Source: CAYIRQ01 sp964365905 (GTDB lineage: Bacteria > Patescibacteriota > Gracilibacteria > Peribacterales > Peribacteraceae). From it: 11,771 bases of DNA. Where the stretch lies: contig CAYIRQ010000036.1 of the NCBI GenBank assembly GCA_964365905.1, positions 1-11,771 of the forward strand, read 5' to 3'. The notes beneath the pieces were generated by a model that did not search any database, was not told the origin of the DNA, and worked only from the letters and a program-made list of their open reading frames with translations. Of the stretch, positions 4,932 through 11,079 are shown piece by piece. Position 1 is the first letter of the stretch; each line of letters opens with the position of its first letter. The position numbers and the translations under genes are program-made.

Positions 4932-7287
4932 GACCCCTCGGTAAATACACCGGCGGCACGAGCCCCGGAATCTCCCGCACGAGCGGCAGATCCCGGATAC
5001 TGATCTTCCCGAAATAGAGATCCCGAAGATCTCCACCTCCTCTCAGGAATTCCCGCACAAGGAGGAGTCCACGGAAATACACGAGTTCGCGCGTACAGGC
5101 GCCACCATAGCCTGTATCTCCCATCCCGCGCTTCACTTTCAATGCGGTACGGATGGCGCGTGCATCGTCAAAACCGAGATGTCGGACGAAGGAACGAACT
5201 TCCGCGAAGGAATGCGTGAGCGCTTCCTTTGTCGCAAGCACTCCCAGAGCAGGCCAGGCGCGCTTCTCATGCTGCTCGGGAAGCAATGCCTCTTCCCGGA
5301 AGACCGCAAGACCCTCCTGAGTCTCGAGGTACCCCGCCGTCCGCTCGAAAACGCGATACGGTTGACGATCGGCATTCTCGGCCGTGAGAACATGCGCCTC
5401 GATTTCGTGGGCAACAAGGCTTTCGAAGCGCTGCCGCGAGAATGTCGCTCCGCTGCGGAGAATGATGGCTTTTTTTCCAATGGAGCAGTCCGCGACTGCG
5501 TCGCTCTGCAGAAGCACTCTCCATTCTCGTAATCCATATGATGCAAGGACTTCCTCGAAGAGGTTCTTCACTTCGAGAGTTGTGAGTAGCGCCGGGGGAT
5601 GTTTGCCATCCTGCTTCTGCGACTTTTGAATCTTCTTCCACTGCGAAAGAACAGCACGCGCATCCTTGAGGAGAGTAGACGTGGGTTCGCCAAAAAGGGC
5701 TATGGAAGCAAAGGTGCAACGATCATTCTGCCCCCGCATTTGGAGCATCCGGATTTTCGCAATGAGTTCATCACGCTTGCGCGAGAGAAGAATGCCAAGC
5801 GGGGAGCTATCCGTCTCAAGGTAACGGAGCCGATCGAGGAGATCATCCGGATCGAACCGCAAAGGTTCATACGTAAATCGAGGATTATATGTGGGATCCC
5901 TCTGCACCATGGCACGCTCCTCCGCAAGATTACCGGGACGTAGATGCCGGAGGAAATGAATCTTCTCATCAATGGCCGCAAGCTGCTCATCCATCCGGTG
6001 GAGATCCACGGTGCGCGGCAGCGGCGATGATGGATCTTTCCCGGGATCAATGAGGAATGCCGTGAGATCGCGCTTCCCGAGGATCATGCGGACCCCCTCC
6101 TCCCGCGGAATGGATTTCGCCGCAATCAGCGTCTGCACCTTGCGACCCGCGAGCTGGAATTTCATCCGATATTCTCCGCCTTCTTTCACGGGCTCCACTG
6201 CTTCCAGTTTCTGGAGTTCCCGAAGTAATGCAGGATCTGCGATGGATCGCTCTTCATCGAGATGGAGGCGGGCACGAAGCACAAATGTTTTCTTTCCTCC
6301 CAGAATTTCCACGGTTTCTTCGATTCCTACGACTGGGCGTTCTTCCCGTTCTTCACGAACAATTTTATCGCCAAAGAGATCCTGGGCGATGCGGACTCCT
6401 TTCTCCGGAGAGCTCACCTGCAGTCCCTCCACGCGCTCCAGGCGCTCTCCGAGAGGAGCAAGATTCGCGACCTGCACCATGAGACCGGCTCTCGCATTCA
6501 CCTCGAGCAACTGCGGGCCGCTCGCTTCATCGAGCGTGAGATCCACACCGAGAAACCCGATGTTCGTAATCTGCTGAATACGGGAAGCAATGAGGAGAAG
6601 TTCATCCCACTCCGGGATCGGGAATCCCGCTGGATCTGTGCCAGCCGGGAGCTTTCGCAGTCGTCGTCCATGCTGAGTCGCAAACGTTGTCACTCCCTTT
6701 GCGAGATCAATTCCCAAGCCGATGCCACCCATGTGGAGATTGGCTCTGCCACCGCTCTCTGCGGTCGGCAAACGCAGCATCGCCATCACGGGGACGAGAT
6801 TGAAGACGACGATGCGAATATCGGGGAGTCCCGCGGGATGGAGCGCCGCGAAGCATTGGTGCGGACGAAGATACTGCTCGAAGAAAGCGATATCGCGCCG
6901 GTGATGAAGCGCGTACATCCCGTCGAGGATGTCCTCGCAATGCTCACGCACTTCGTGCCCGGAAAGGAGGCTCCCATCTCCGATTCTCCATTTTTCGTTC
7001 TCCCGTCCCTGCACGATGAGAATCCCCTCGCCTCCGTAGCCAGCGTTTGGCTTGAGGACACAGCTCTCGGGGAGAGAGGAGAAATCGAACACGCGCAGCT
7101 CATCCCGGCTGGTGATTTTCGCATAGAGCTTTGGCACTGGAATCCCGCGCGCTTCGAGGTACAGCTTCGTCTTCAGCTTGCTATCAGCAAATGCGACGGC
7201 TTTTCCGGGATTATACGGACGCAAATAGAGAAGATTTCTGCGATTGATCCCGAGAACGCCGTGATCTTTGGGAAGAAAGAATGCCAT
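4909..7287 (-). CDS. Fusion: RimK-related ATP-grasp ligase + degenerate retropepsin-like domain + DUF1704 (QEGLA/MATCAP-like) metallopeptidase
   Basis: Predicted 792 residues. Residues 1-310 are an ATP-grasp ligase of the alpha-L-glutamate-ligase-related type: VLKPNAGYGGEG (77-88) forms the ATP loop, FFEQYL (135-140) the hinge strand, NLHMGGIGLGIDL (183-195) and LLEVNARAGL (260-269) the metal site. Residues about 317-416 resemble the retropepsin-like partner of RimK (DUF785-type): ILGKRDLTAFLIDP (402-415) fits, but where DTGA-type catalysis is expected there is ARLHLDEERS (339-348). Residues about 470-780 are DUF1704: HEIEAH (627-632) is a HExxxH zinc site and TAGYLETQEGLAV (650-662) is the QEGLA motif, whose Glu is a likely third ligand; TRELVYFRGL (732-741) follows. 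DUF1704 includes the animal tubulin carboxypeptidase MATCAP. The start at 7287 is supported by the paralogous remnant at 9252-9392 and a TACAAT box; an in-frame ATG at 7329 is less likely. Expected to join and remove amino acids on an unknown peptide or protein; substrate inferred, not shown. Confidence 0.88.
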   Translation of the reverse strand: MAFFLPKDHGVLGINRRNLLYLRPYNPGKAVAFADSKLKTKLYLEARGIPVPKLYAKITSRDELRVFDFSSLPESCVLKPNAGYGGEGILIVQGRENEKWRIGDGSLLSGHEVREHCEDILDGMYALHHRRDIAFFEQYLRPHQCFAALHPAGLPDIRIVVFNLVPVMAMLRLPTAESGGRANLHMGGIGLGIDLAKGVTTFATQHGRRLRKLPAGTDPAGFPIPEWDELLLIASRIQQITNIGFLGVDLTLDEASGPQLLEVNARAGLMVQVANLAPLGERLERVEGLQVSSPEKGVRIAQDLFGDKIVREEREERPVVGIEETVEILGGKKTFVLRARLHLDEERSIADPALLRELQKLEAVEPVKEGGEYRMKFQLAGRKVQTLIAAKSIPREEGVRMILGKRDLTAFLIDPGKDPSSPLPRTVDLHRMDEQLAAIDEKIHFLRHLRPGNLAEERAMVQRDPTYNPRFTYEPLRFDPDDLLDRLRYLETDSSPLGILLSRKRDELIAKIRMLQMRGQNDRCTFASIALFGEPTSTLLKDARAVLSQWKKIQKSQKQDGKHPPALLTTLEVKNLFEEVLASYGLREWRVLLQSDAVADCSIGKKAIILRSGATFSRQRFESLVAHEIEAHVLTAENADRQPYRVFERTAGYLETQEGLAVFREEALLPEQHEKRAWPALGVLATKEALTHSFAEVRSFVRHLGFDDARAIRTALKVKRGMGDTGYGGACTRELVYFRGLLLVREFLRGGGDLRDLYFGKISIRDLPLVREIPGLVPPVYLPRGLTSPSLL

Positions 7288-7412
7288 GACGACCCATTGT
7301 AGTGGAAAAGGGGAAATCCTGAGCAGCATGCCTTCCGGATTTCCACATCACGCAATGCACGTACGAAGAACGCCCTCACGTGCAGAATGCAAGCATCCCA
7401 CACACAAGTATA
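7288..7412. other. 125-bp spacer between the second 306-aa ATP-grasp gene and the fusion gene
   Basis: No gene is credible here. It contains a second TATACT-like box (7407-7412, minus strand) just after the upstream stop codon and the TACAAT box at 7296-7301, so it may hold a promoter for the fusion gene. No terminator-like hairpin was found. Confidence 0.4.
7296..7301 (-). promoter_or_regulatory. -10-like TACAAT box before the fusion gene
   Basis: TACAAT on the minus strand matches TATAAT at five positions and ends 8 nt before the ATG at 7287. No convincing -35 box lies 17 bases upstream. It suggests that the fusion gene can be transcribed separately from the two upstream ligase genes as a leaderless message. 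The remnant gene at 9392 carries TAGAAT in the equivalent place. Confidence 0.4.
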
Positions 7413-8333
7413 TCAACATGCTGTGATGAGCGCCTGGGCAACGGCTTCGTAAAGGTGCAGCGTGCCCGGCCCTCGGTGGGGTGCCGTGAGTCCCGGCTGG
7501 GAATTGAGCTCGAAGACATAAAAGCGCCCGGAGATACTGCGGCCGAAATCCACCGAATAGATCCGCGTACCATACTGTTCAAAGGAACGATCGATCTCGC
7601 CAACAATGCGACGCGGCTCGTCGGGAACTTGCTCAGTGGGCACAAGAATGATTGCTGCACCCTGCGCAATATTGGCAACAAATGTGCGCGCCGGGGGTAG
7701 ACGAATGCTGCAGAGTGCGATTGTTCCGCTGATGACGAAACAGCGCAGATCATGTGTTCCGCTGCAGAGACCATGAATCCCTTCGGACGTATCGACGAAC
7801 TCCTGGAGAAGAATTGGAAAGCTGCATGCGCTCTCCATGATGCGTGATGGAACATCGATGATCACACCTTGGCCACCCCAGCGATCAGGAGGCTTTGCGA
7901 CAACTCGCGTCGCCGGTGGAATATGCGCGAGGCGCATGTGGAGCTCTTCCCTGCTCTCACAAAGAACAGCGCGGGGCAGGAAAAGAGGAAATTGCTCCAG
8001 GGTTCGCTTCTTATTTCTGCAGAGCGCATCAAGCGCAGGATGATTGATGAGGCATGTTTCTGCGTCTGCCTGAAAGTCCTCGCCCTTGTTGTACACAACA
8101 TCAGCACGAATGGGTCCTCGGTCCTCATGGAGATTTCCCGCTTCATCAAAACACCAGCCTCCTGCGAAGGTTCCCTTGCCCAGGAACGTTTCTTTCCCGC
8201 GTACGAAGGTACAGGTTGCCCCTCGTGCGAGGAGTTCGCGAGCAAGCCCATGATAGGCCTCCCGGTATCCCCCATGATCGAAGGGTGGCCCATCAGGTCG
8301 GGGATTGGAGAAGTAGATCGCGACGTGTGTCAT
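7413..8333 (-). CDS. ATP-grasp domain protein, second of two tandem paralogues
   Basis: 306 residues, the same length as its upstream neighbour and clearly paralogous to it along the whole chain: FVRGKETF (43-50), VVYNKGEDF (79-87), RVVAKPPDRWGGQGVIID (143-160, ATP loop), ILLQEFVDTSEGI (174-186), HDLRCFVISG (194-203), FVANIAQGAAI (218-228), RIYSVDFGRS (257-266) and the metal-site VFELNSQPGL (273-282). This is the layout of RimK/glutathione-synthetase-like ATP-grasp ligases, which couple ATP hydrolysis to amide bond formation through an acyl phosphate. The start at 8333 was chosen because it overlaps the upstream stop as ATGA, implying translational coupling; upstream in-frame codons only re-read the other gene. 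The substrate cannot be read from sequence. Confidence 0.87.
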   Translation of the reverse strand: MTHVAIYFSNPRPDGPPFDHGGYREAYHGLARELLARGATCTFVRGKETFLGKGTFAGGWCFDEAGNLHEDRGPIRADVVYNKGEDFQADAETCLINHPALDALCRNKKRTLEQFPLFLPRAVLCESREELHMRLAHIPPATRVVAKPPDRWGGQGVIIDVPSRIMESACSFPILLQEFVDTSEGIHGLCSGTHDLRCFVISGTIALCSIRLPPARTFVANIAQGAAIILVPTEQVPDEPRRIVGEIDRSFEQYGTRIYSVDFGRSISGRFYVFELNSQPGLTAPHRGPGTLHLYEAVAQALITAC

Positions 8334-9250
8334 GGCGGCACAGTCAGGAGATCGGCAAGAGCCTCCTGGAAACGCGCAAAATCCTCGCCGCGATTTCTCC
8401 CGAAGAGGGCAGGCTTGGCGTTGAGCTCGATGATGTTCCATGTTCCACTGTGCACGCGCGCTACATCGACGCTATAGACCCGCAGTGGAAATTTTTGGAA
8501 GATTGCATCCACGTCCCCAGCGATACGCCGCGCCTCCCGTGGTATTGCACGGTATTGTACAGGAACGATACTGCCGCCCTGTGCAACGTTTGCAAGAAGT
8601 CCGCCGGGCGGGGGCGTGCGGCAGAACGCGAGAACGATCTCGCCACGTACGACAACCATGCGGAAATCATGGATTCCCTCCATGAGAGCAGGAATTCCTG
8701 CAGAGGTATCAAGGAATTCCTGGAGAATGCAGGGAAATTGGGATACTGATTGGCACACCTCCTCCATCGAACCGATGATGATTCCTCGTCCCTCCTCCCC
8801 ATCGCGCGGCTTCGCAACGATGCGCGCACAGTGACATAGCCGCCGTGCGGCAGCCGGGAGCTCCCCTCTATTCCGGACAAGCTCGGTCTGCGGACAGTGT
8901 TTCCGGAAGAGACAATACGTTTCCCATTTATTGGTGCAGAGTTCCTCGAGGTGGGGATCATTGACAATCGCGATTCCCCGGTCCCCCCGAAAGTGACCTT
9001 TGTTATAGATCCTACCATAGTGGTGGCGCCCCTCTACCCGCGTGAATGTTCCGGAGGAGAACCGCCACCCTCCCTCGAAACACTGCCCTCCACGATAGGT
9101 TTCTTGCCCGCGCACGATCCACAGTGTCCCGCCCCGCTGATCCACGGCGGACGCGAGGTGGTGGTACGCAAGGCGGTACTCTTCCAGTGAAAAGGGATAA
9201 TCCTCGAATGCCAGTGCATCGAAGAAGACGGCAATGTCCACCCCGTGCAT
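8330..9250 (-). CDS. ATP-grasp domain protein, first of two tandem paralogues
   Basis: 306 residues. Matches the downstream paralogue at IVRGQETY (45-52), IYNKGHF (81-87), RIVAKPRDGEEGRGIII (143-159, ATP loop), CILQEFLDTSAGI (174-186), HDFRMVVVRG (194-203), LLANVAQGGSI (218-228), RVYSVDVARV (257-266) and IIELNAKPAL (273-282, metal ligands). The N-terminal 90 residues have an unassigned fold and probably contact the substrate. The start ATG 9250 has a strong Shine-Dalgarno, GAGGAG at 9255-9260, which is supplied by the last codons of the truncated ATP-grasp remnant upstream; the remnant's stop lies one base before this ATG. The pair probably arose by tandem duplication. No substrate or pathway is recognisable. 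Confidence 0.87.
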   Translation of the reverse strand: MHGVDIAVFFDALAFEDYPFSLEEYRLAYHHLASAVDQRGGTLWIVRGQETYRGGQCFEGGWRFSSGTFTRVEGRHHYGRIYNKGHFRGDRGIAIVNDPHLEELCTNKWETYCLFRKHCPQTELVRNRGELPAAARRLCHCARIVAKPRDGEEGRGIIIGSMEEVCQSVSQFPCILQEFLDTSAGIPALMEGIHDFRMVVVRGEIVLAFCRTPPPGGLLANVAQGGSIVPVQYRAIPREARRIAGDVDAIFQKFPLRVYSVDVARVHSGTWNIIELNAKPALFGRNRGEDFARFQEALADLLTVPP

Positions 9251-9251
9251 G

Positions 9252-9392
9252 TTACTCCTCGAGGTAGAGCTTTGTCTTTAACTTGCTATCCGCAAACGCG
9301 ACGGCTTTTCCCGGATTATACGGACGCAAATACAGCAGATTGCGCCGATTGATCCCGAGAACACCGTGATGTTTGGGAAGAAAGATGCTCAC
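9252..9392 (-). pseudogene. 46-codon remnant of an ATP-grasp ligase N-terminus (paralogue of the fusion gene)
   Basis: Translation from GTG 9392 gives a 46-residue peptide that aligns without gaps to residues 1-46 of the fusion protein: LGINRRNLLYLRPYNPGKA and SKLKTKLYLE are identical in both. By eye about 41 of 44 residues match, while the DNA differs at roughly 15 of about 115 aligned positions, most of them silent. It then ends at TAA, immediately before the 306-aa gene. It is either what is left of a second full copy, or a retained short leader that now supplies the Shine-Dalgarno for the next gene. No ATP-binding part remains, so it cannot be an active ligase. Confidence 0.8.
9255..9260 (-). 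promoter_or_regulatory. Shine-Dalgarno GAGGAG for the first 306-aa ATP-grasp gene
   Basis: GAGGAG lies 4 nt before the ATG at 9250 and is also the last two codons (Glu-Glu) of the upstream remnant. It is the only strong Shine-Dalgarno seen in the window, which fits an internal cistron translated by re-initiation or coupling rather than a leaderless start. Confidence 0.6.
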
Positions 9393-9398
9393 CGTCCT

Positions 9399-9404
9399 AT
9401 TCTA
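9399..9404 (-). promoter_or_regulatory. -10-like TAGAAT box before the ATP-grasp remnant
   Basis: TAGAAT on the minus strand is 6 nt before the GTG at 9392 and sits where the fusion gene has TACAAT before its ATG. This may be the promoter of the whole minus-strand ligase cluster. No -35 hexamer is evident. Confidence 0.35.
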
Positions 9405-9440
9405 TCGTGCTTTGTGCATTCGTGGCTCTGTTTCCGCTGC

Positions 9441-9508
9441 GTGTCACCCTGAGCCCAGACGAAGGGTGGCGTCGTGGTGGCATGCTTCGACTGTGCTCAG
9501 CATGACAC
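9441..9508. repeat. Composite TGTCA-type palindromic repeat
   Basis: Bounded by GTGTCA (9441-9446) and TGACAC (9503-9508). Inside are two sub-repeats that recur in the 9860-10027 array: CCTGAGCCCAGACGAAGGG and CATGCTTCGACTGTGCTCAG followed by CATG. It forms the 3' end of the GIY-YIG coding region, including its stop codon. Confidence 0.75.
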
Positions 9509-9839
9509 GAACATGTTTTCTTACCCAAGCAGTTCTTGATCGAATACGTCGTTCCATTCCGTTTTCTGAAAGGACCGGCAGCAGGTGCAATTCTCCTCCT
9601 ATCAGTGCTTCCTTTTTCTTTCTGCTCCACCCTTTGATCTGCTTCTCCGCATTGATAGCATCGTTCACTTCACGAAATGAACATTGATAGACGAGTTCAA
9701 CAGGTCTTCGCTTGTACGTATAACATGTAGGGTCAATGCCTTCATTGTGCTCTGTCATGCGACGCTCGATGTCATTGGTGACTCCTGTGTAGTACGCGTT
9801 GTCTCGGCATCGTACGATGTAGGCGATGTATTCTTTCAT
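9444..9839 (-). CDS. GIY-YIG nuclease superfamily protein (YhbQ/UvrC-N-like single domain)
   Basis: A 131-residue product, if started at MKEYIAYIV (9839); an in-frame ATG at 9851 is also possible, and neither has a Shine-Dalgarno. The GIY-YIG fold is visible as YIAYIVRC (4-11), YYTGVTND (16-23, in place of YIG), IERRMTEHN (24-32, with the catalytic-type Arg), CYTYKRRPVELVY (39-51) and NAEKQIKGWSRKKKEALI (63-80, with the metal-binding Glu). Such small stand-alone proteins are predicted structure-specific DNA endonucleases; few have been tested. Residues from about 109 on (HVRVMLSTVEACHH and onward) are encoded by the palindromic repeat and end at a stop inside it, so the natural C-terminus was replaced or extended by the repeat. 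Confidence 0.82.
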   Translation of the reverse strand: MKEYIAYIVRCRDNAYYTGVTNDIERRMTEHNEGIDPTCYTYKRRPVELVYQCSFREVNDAINAEKQIKGWSRKKKEALIGGELHLLPVLSENGMERRIRSRTAWVRKHVRVMLSTVEACHHDATLRLGSG

Positions 9840-9859
9840 AGGACGATGCATTGTACAGG

Positions 9860-10027
9860 GTGTCATTTACTCATGCTTCGACTGTGCTCAGCATGACACC
9901 GTTTGTGCTCAGCATGACACCGTTTGCGCTCAGTATTCCCTGACGTATGCAGGGGATTCTGTCGCCCTGAGCAGGAGTTCTGTCACCCTGAGCCCAGACG
10001 AAGGGCGACACCGTTTGTGCTCAGCAC
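9860..10027. repeat. Array of TGTCA/GCTCAGCATGACA-type repeats between RT and GIY-YIG genes
   Basis: Direct and inverted units lie end to end: a hairpin GTGTCA...TGACAC at 9860-9899; the unit CACCGTTTGTGCTCAGCATGA from 9897, again with one change (CACCGTTTGCGCTCAG) from 9918, and again from 10009; and CCTGAGCAGG / CCTGAGCCCAGACGAAGGG forms at 9966-10004 with arms GTCACCCT (9982-9989) and AGGGCGAC. The array runs into the last codons of the reverse transcriptase gene, whose TGA stop is read from the repeat. No gene is credible in this stretch. This is a nested accumulation of one repeat family. Confidence 0.75.
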
Positions 10028-11079
10028 GAATGCATCCAGAACCAATACCGGTTCCGAAGGCTTTGTGCGAGCAGGTAGGCATCCGCATGAGAGAGGACGC
10101 CAAGATAGGAGCAAAGAGATCCCTCGACGGATTCTGCGGATCGCCGGCCGTTCCTGCACTCGCTCACGCAACTCCGGAGTTTCCGGAACGTCCGGCGCTT
10201 CGTCCGCGTACGGAGCATCCGATGACGGGGCAGGAGAACGTAGCCGAGAAAATCGACGCCCTGCCGGTACTTGCGGATCGTGACTTTCTGCGGGTGAAGC
10301 GAGAGATGCAGTGCATCACGAAGGAACGCCCCGATCGCGGGGATGAGTTTCCGGAGATACTCCATATCGTCGGAAACGATCACGAAGTCGTCGGTGTAAC
10401 GGACGTAGTGCCGCACCCGCAGATGGTGTTTGATGAACTGGTCGAGCTCACTGAGGTATACGTTGGCGAAGAGCTGGGAAGTGAGATTGCCGATGGGAAG
10501 TCCTTTTACGGCGCCGAAGCTCGTGATGATCTCCGTCAGCAGTTCCATCGCTCGACGATCACCGATCCGTCTCCGTAGAAGCGAAAGCAATATCTCGTGA
10601 TCGACGGATGCGAAGAACCGGTACACATCGCACTTGAGGGCAAAGCAATTCCTCGTGCCGTTCCTGCTCGCTTGCTGCAGCATCGTCTCAAGCGCGGAAA
10701 CCGCGCGGTGCGTCCCCTTCCCCACCCGACAGGAGAAGGAGTGTGCGATGAACGTCGACTCGAAGAGAGGGGCCAGAACCTTGAAAATTGCATGGTGCAC
10801 AATTCGGTCACGGACGAGTGCTTTGTGAATGAGCCGCTGCTTCGGATCGCAGATGGTGAACGCACTGTAGGGGCCATGCCGGTAGTTGCCGCACGCAAGG
10901 TCGCGATGGAGGGAGAAGACGTTCTCTTCAAGACGCATTGCAAATTCCTGCACGTCCGTCCGTGACCGCTTGCCATTTCGGAATTCCTCCCACGCCGCAA
11001 AGAGGTGTTCGGGGGCAACGATACTCGGGAAAAGATCGTGATAGACTCGCGCATGCATGGAAGTCATGGAAGTCCCCAT
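10021..11079 (-). CDS. Diversity-generating retroelement reverse transcriptase
   Basis: 352 residues from ATG 11079; in-frame ATGs at 11067 and 11058 are alternatives, the last fitting the family N-terminus best. The protein copies template-repeat RNA with errors at adenines to give mutagenised cDNA. Seen: KCDVYRFFASVDH (149-161, first catalytic Asp), GLPIGNLTSQLFANVYLSELD (near 193-213, the DGR/group II-like motif 4), RYTDDFVIVS (227-236, catalytic YxDD with Thr), LSLHPQKV (259-266) and VDFLGY (275-280). The C-terminal SYLGVLSHADAY (324-335) is typical of DGR enzymes; no maturase or endonuclease domain follows, arguing against a group II intron. Divergent avd next door and a template repeat beyond it support the DGR call. 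The last codons and the stop merge with the repeat array. Confidence 0.92.
   Translation of the reverse strand: MGTSMTSMHARVYHDLFPSIVAPEHLFAAWEEFRNGKRSRTDVQEFAMRLEENVFSLHRDLACGNYRHGPYSAFTICDPKQRLIHKALVRDRIVHHAIFKVLAPLFESTFIAHSFSCRVGKGTHRAVSALETMLQQASRNGTRNCFALKCDVYRFFASVDHEILLSLLRRRIGDRRAMELLTEIITSFGAVKGLPIGNLTSQLFANVYLSELDQFIKHHLRVRHYVRYTDDFVIVSDDMEYLRKLIPAIGAFLRDALHLSLHPQKVTIRKYRQGVDFLGYVLLPRHRMLRTRTKRRTFRKLRSCVSECRNGRRSAESVEGSLCSYLGVLSHADAYLLAQSLRNRYWFWMHSC
11042..11047 (+). promoter_or_regulatory. -10-like TAGACT box before avd, inside the RT gene
   Basis: TAGACT ends 9 nt before the ATG at 11057 and lies inside the first codons of the divergent reverse transcriptase gene. It fits the TANNNT spacing seen at other starts in the window. 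On the other strand TACGCT (11089-11094) lies 9 nt before the RT ATG at 11079, inside avd. Such short boxes occur often by chance. Confidence 0.3.

Noticed and set aside
6262..7302. Long plus-strand frame of 346 codons opposite the fusion gene
   Set aside because: It is antisense to the well-supported ATP-grasp/retropepsin-like region, starts within it and has no recognisable motif.
7862..8749. Several plus- and minus-strand frames of 140-230 codons over the two 306-aa genes
   Set aside because: They are out-of-frame reads of the ATP-grasp genes, whose motifs and coupling are clear on the minus strand.
9860..10027. CRISPR array
   Set aside because: Units vary in length and orientation, are mostly hairpins with no regular spacers, and no cas gene is present.
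9826..10578. Plus-strand 250-codon frame over the repeat array and RT 3' end
   Set aside because: Its first part translates direct repeats and the rest is antisense to the RT catalytic region.
10021..11079. Group II intron or retron reverse transcriptase
   Set aside because: No maturase X or endonuclease domain and no intron RNA ends; the adjacent Avd and template repeat identify a DGR.
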